Below are positions 14,140-15,916 of a stretch of 15,916 nt of DNA, piece after piece. The notes below the pieces were generated by a model. The model was not told the origin of the DNA. It did no database searches and worked only from the letters and a program-made list of their open reading frames with translations. Every line of letters starts with the position of its first letter. Positions within the stretch are counted from its first letter, which is position 1. The position numbers and the translations under genes are program-made. Source of the stretch: Paracoccaceae bacterium (GTDB lineage Bacteria > Pseudomonadota > Alphaproteobacteria > Rhodobacterales > Rhodobacteraceae); contig JAMWZF010000029.1 of assembly GCA_024304875.1 (NCBI GenBank), positions 1 through 15,916 on the forward strand, given 5' to 3'.

Positions 14140-15543
14140 ATGAACGACCGCGCCAACATCTCGCTTGCCGATCTCGACCGCGAAAGCCTGTTTCACCCCG
14201 TCACCTCCATCGCCGATCTCGAAGCCAACGGCCCGATGATCTACCAGGGGGCCAAGGGCGCGACGGTGACGCGGGACAACGGCACCGAGCTGATCGACAT
14301 GGGCGCGGGCCTGTGGTGCGTCAACGTCGGCTATGGCCGGACCGAGCTGGCCGAGGCCAGCGCCAAGGCGATGACCGATCTGTCCTACCAGCACTTCTTC
14401 GGCGGCGCCTCTTCCGAGGCGACCATCCGCCTCGCCGACCGGCTCAAGACCCAGTTCAACGAGACCGTGGCCGGCGCCGACATCGCCCGCGTGTTCTTCG
14501 GCTGCTCGGGCTCGGACGCGAACGACACCGCGTGGAAGCTGGTCCGCTACTACAACAACCTGCGCGGCAAGCCCGAGAAGAAACGCATCATCGCGCGCAA
14601 GGGCGCCTACCACGGCCTGACCTGGGCGGCGACGGCGATGACCGGGATCGAGGGCTATCACACCGCCTTCGACGCGCCGCTGGACAGCGTGATCCACATC
14701 ACCTGCCCGCATCACTATGCCTTCGCCAACGACGGCGAGAGCGAGGCCGAGTTCACCGCCCGCCTGATCGCCGAGCTGGAAGAGACCATCGCCCGCGAGG
14801 GCGCCGACACCATCGGAGCCTTCATCGCAGAGCCGGTGATGGGTACCGGCGGCGTCTTCGTCCCGCCCGCCGGCTATTTCGAGGGCGTCCAGAAGGTGCT
14901 GGAGAAGCACGACATCCTGCTGATCGCGGACGAGGTCATCACCGGCTTCTGCCGCACCGGCAACTGGTTCGGCTCGGGCACCTACGGGATGCGCCCGGAC
15001 ATCGTGTCGCTCGCCAAGGGCCTGACCTCGGCCTATTTCCCGATGTCCGCCTCGCTGATCTCCTCGCGCATCTGGAAGGTGCTGGAAGGCGCCTCGCCCG
15101 AGATGGGCCCGCTGATGCACGGCTACACCTACTCCGGTCATCCGGTCGGCTCCGCCGTCGCGATGGCGAACCTCGACATCATGGAGCGCGAGGACCTCGC
15201 CGGGGCCTCCGCCCGGCTCGGGCCGGTGCTGAAGGACGCGCTGACCGAGGCGGTGGGGGACAATCCCTACGTGGGCAACATCCGCAACTCGGGCCTGATG
15301 GCCGCCGTCGAGTTCGTCTCCGAGCAGGAGGGCCGCGTCCGCTTCCCCGCCGGGACCAACCCGCACAAGGTGGTGGCCAAGCATTGCCTCGAGCAGGGGC
15401 TGATCTCGCGCGCCCTGCCCTTCCTGCCGGTCACCTCCTTCTCGCCGCCGCTGACGATCACCGAGGGCGAGATCACGGAGGCGGCAGCACGTTATGGCCG
15501 CGCGCTGAAGGCCGCGATGCCGGAGCTGGACGCCTTGCGCTGA
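14140..15543 (+). CDS. Class III aminotransferase (omega-transaminase type)
   Basis: This 467-aa PLP enzyme of the class III family is the only complete plus-strand gene. Motifs are MGAGLWCVNVGYGRTEL, GCSGSDANDTAWK, ARKGAYHGLTWA, the PLP aspartate in LIADEVITGFCRTGNWFG, catalytic Lys293 in SLAKGLTSAYFPMS, and HGYTYSGHPVGSAVA. It belongs to the same broad subgroup as the divergent SpuC-like neighbour but differs in the N-terminus (LFHPVTSIADLEANG) and in the segment ITCPHHYAFANDGES, so the substrates probably differ. The ATG at 14140 with AGGAG 6 nt upstream is clear; an in-frame ATG at 14053 lacks such support. It converges on a CaiB-like gene across a REP cluster. The family is certain; the substrate (amine, diamine or omega-amino acid) is unknown. 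Confidence 0.92.
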   Translation: MNDRANISLADLDRESLFHPVTSIADLEANGPMIYQGAKGATVTRDNGTELIDMGAGLWCVNVGYGRTELAEASAKAMTDLSYQHFFGGASSEATIRLADRLKTQFNETVAGADIARVFFGCSGSDANDTAWKLVRYYNNLRGKPEKKRIIARKGAYHGLTWAATAMTGIEGYHTAFDAPLDSVIHITCPHHYAFANDGESEAEFTARLIAELEETIAREGADTIGAFIAEPVMGTGGVFVPPAGYFEGVQKVLEKHDILLIADEVITGFCRTGNWFGSGTYGMRPDIVSLAKGLTSAYFPMSASLISSRIWKVLEGASPEMGPLMHGYTYSGHPVGSAVAMANLDIMEREDLAGASARLGPVLKDALTEAVGDNPYVGNIRNSGLMAAVEFVSEQEGRVRFPAGTNPHKVVAKHCLEQGLISRALPFLPVTSFSPPLTITEGEITEAAARYGRALKAAMPELDALR

Positions 15544-15553
15544 GGGGTGGGGC

Positions 15554-15574
15554 GTCCCGGCCCTGAGCCGGGAC
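15554..15574 (+). repeat. REP-like palindrome 1
   Basis: An 8-bp stem GTCCCGGC/GCCGGGAC encloses loop CCTGA. It starts 10 nt after the stop codon of the plus-strand aminotransferase, so it may also end that transcript. By its loop sequence it is in plus orientation. Confidence 0.7.
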
Positions 15575-15594
15575 CTCCCTGCCAACAAAGCGAG

Positions 15595-15615
15595 GCCCCG
15601 GATCAAGTCCGGGGC
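15595..15615 (-). repeat. REP-like palindrome 2
   Basis: An 8-bp stem GCCCCGGA/TCCGGGGC encloses loop TCAAG (CTTGA on the minus strand), so it is in minus orientation. It is part of a 29-bp unit (15590-15618) that recurs at 15711-15739 with a single base difference. Confidence 0.75.
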
Positions 15616-15676
15616 GCGCTGTCCCAGCGACGAGCCGCCCCCGGTCTTCGTGCGACCGTATCGCCCGTGTCCCCGT

Positions 15677-15693
15677 CCCGGGCTTGACCCGGG
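15677..15693 (+). repeat. REP-like palindrome 3
   Basis: Stem CCCGGG/CCCGGG (6 bp) encloses loop CTTGA, in plus orientation and so inverted relative to palindrome 2. Confidence 0.65.
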
Positions 15694-15715
15694 TCGTCGC
15701 GCACATCTTGGCGAG

Positions 15716-15736
15716 GCCCCGGATCAGGTCCGGGGC
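15716..15736 (-). repeat. REP-like palindrome 4
   Basis: An 8-bp stem GCCCCGGA/TCCGGGGC encloses loop TCAGG (CCTGA on the minus strand), in minus orientation. It begins 10 nt beyond the stop codon of the minus-strand CoA-transferase gene, mirroring the position of palindrome 1 on the other side. Confidence 0.75.
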
Positions 15737-15746
15737 GCGGGGCTCC

Positions 15747-15916
15747 TCACTCCCGGAACGCCCACTCTCCGTCCCCGAGCCGCGGCGCGGCGCTGCCGTC
15801 GGAGAGACCGGACCGCGAGAACCGCAACGGAGTGCGCACGCCGCCGATCCCTTCGGGCGAGATCACCATCCCACGCGCCTCGGCCTGCGGATCCGACAGC
15901 GCCTCGGACACCCGGT
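15747..15916 (-). CDS. CaiB/BaiF-type CoA-transferase, C-terminal fragment (5' part beyond window)
   Basis: The last 170 bp encode, on the minus strand, about 56 C-terminal residues and a TGA stop at 15747-15749. The read-through includes SEALSDPQAEARGMV, then ISPEGIGGVRTPLRFS, and PRLGDGEWAFRE at the end. The order DPQ-x-RGMV, GGxRTPxRFS and PRLG is typical of the C-terminus of family III (CaiB/BaiF) CoA-transferases, which move CoA between carboxylic acids in the cytoplasm. Most of the gene lies outside the window, so the acid substrate cannot be judged. It converges on the plus-strand aminotransferase with 203 bp between stop codons. Confidence 0.82.
   Translation of the reverse strand, partial: RVSEALSDPQAEARGMVISPEGIGGVRTPLRFSRSGLSDGSAAPRLGDGEWAFRE

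Noticed and set aside
14095..15606. Minus-strand frame of 503 codons opposite the plus-strand aminotransferase
   Set aside because: The plus strand has a clear ribosome-binding site and full class III motifs, while the minus-strand product has none.

Overview
The window is high-GC chromosomal DNA that reads as an alphaproteobacterium, most likely the family Rhodobacteraceae (Roseobacter/Rhodobacter group). This rests on strong GC bias at third codon positions, on the gene families and their order, on CtrA-like and GANTC motifs, and on GC-rich palindromic extragenic repeats. No species can be named. I see no tRNA, rRNA, CRISPR, phage or insertion-sequence gene. Almost every gene lies on the minus strand.

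Layout from left to right: (1) 1-1185, the start of a minus-strand class III (omega-amino acid:pyruvate type) aminotransferase that runs off the window. (2) 1186-1568, a 383-bp intergenic region holding a 141-bp element with perfect 21-bp inverted ends and a TTAA-N7-TTAA CtrA-type box. (3) 1569-3437, uvrC for nucleotide excision repair, followed by a relatively AT-rich 295-bp leader with a perfect DnaA box. (4) 3733-8203, six closely packed minus-strand genes that look like one transcript: ABC ATPase, ABC permease, S49 peptidase, a tiny membrane/zinc-ribbon protein, a Na+/Ca2+-type antiporter and a pteridine-reductase-like SDR. A sigma70-like promoter lies in front of the first gene. (5) 8345-12346, the four-gene Anbu operon: circularly permuted ATP-grasp, alpha-E protein, transglutaminase-like protein and Anbu, the proteasome-like peptidase. 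(6) 12630-14006 (minus) and 14140-15543 (plus), two divergent class III aminotransferases sharing a 133-bp promoter region. (7) 15544-15746, four REP-like palindromes in alternating orientation between two convergent genes. (8) 15747-15916, the C-terminal end of a CaiB/BaiF-type CoA-transferase.

The most interesting system is the Anbu locus. An ATP-grasp/alpha-E pair expected to build or ligate peptide-like amide bonds is co-transcribed with a papain-fold transglutaminase-like enzyme and a self-compartmentalising N-terminal-threonine hydrolase. This looks like a synthesis (or tagging) and cleavage cycle whose substrate is unknown. The gene set is a recognised conserved cluster, so it is not new as a cluster, but its biochemistry is unresolved. 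Details that may be new are the Gln/Ser-rich tail on the transglutaminase-like protein, the soluble S49 peptidase overlapping a membrane zinc-ribbon gene, the 141-bp inverted-repeat element, and the CtrA and DnaA boxes around uvrC.
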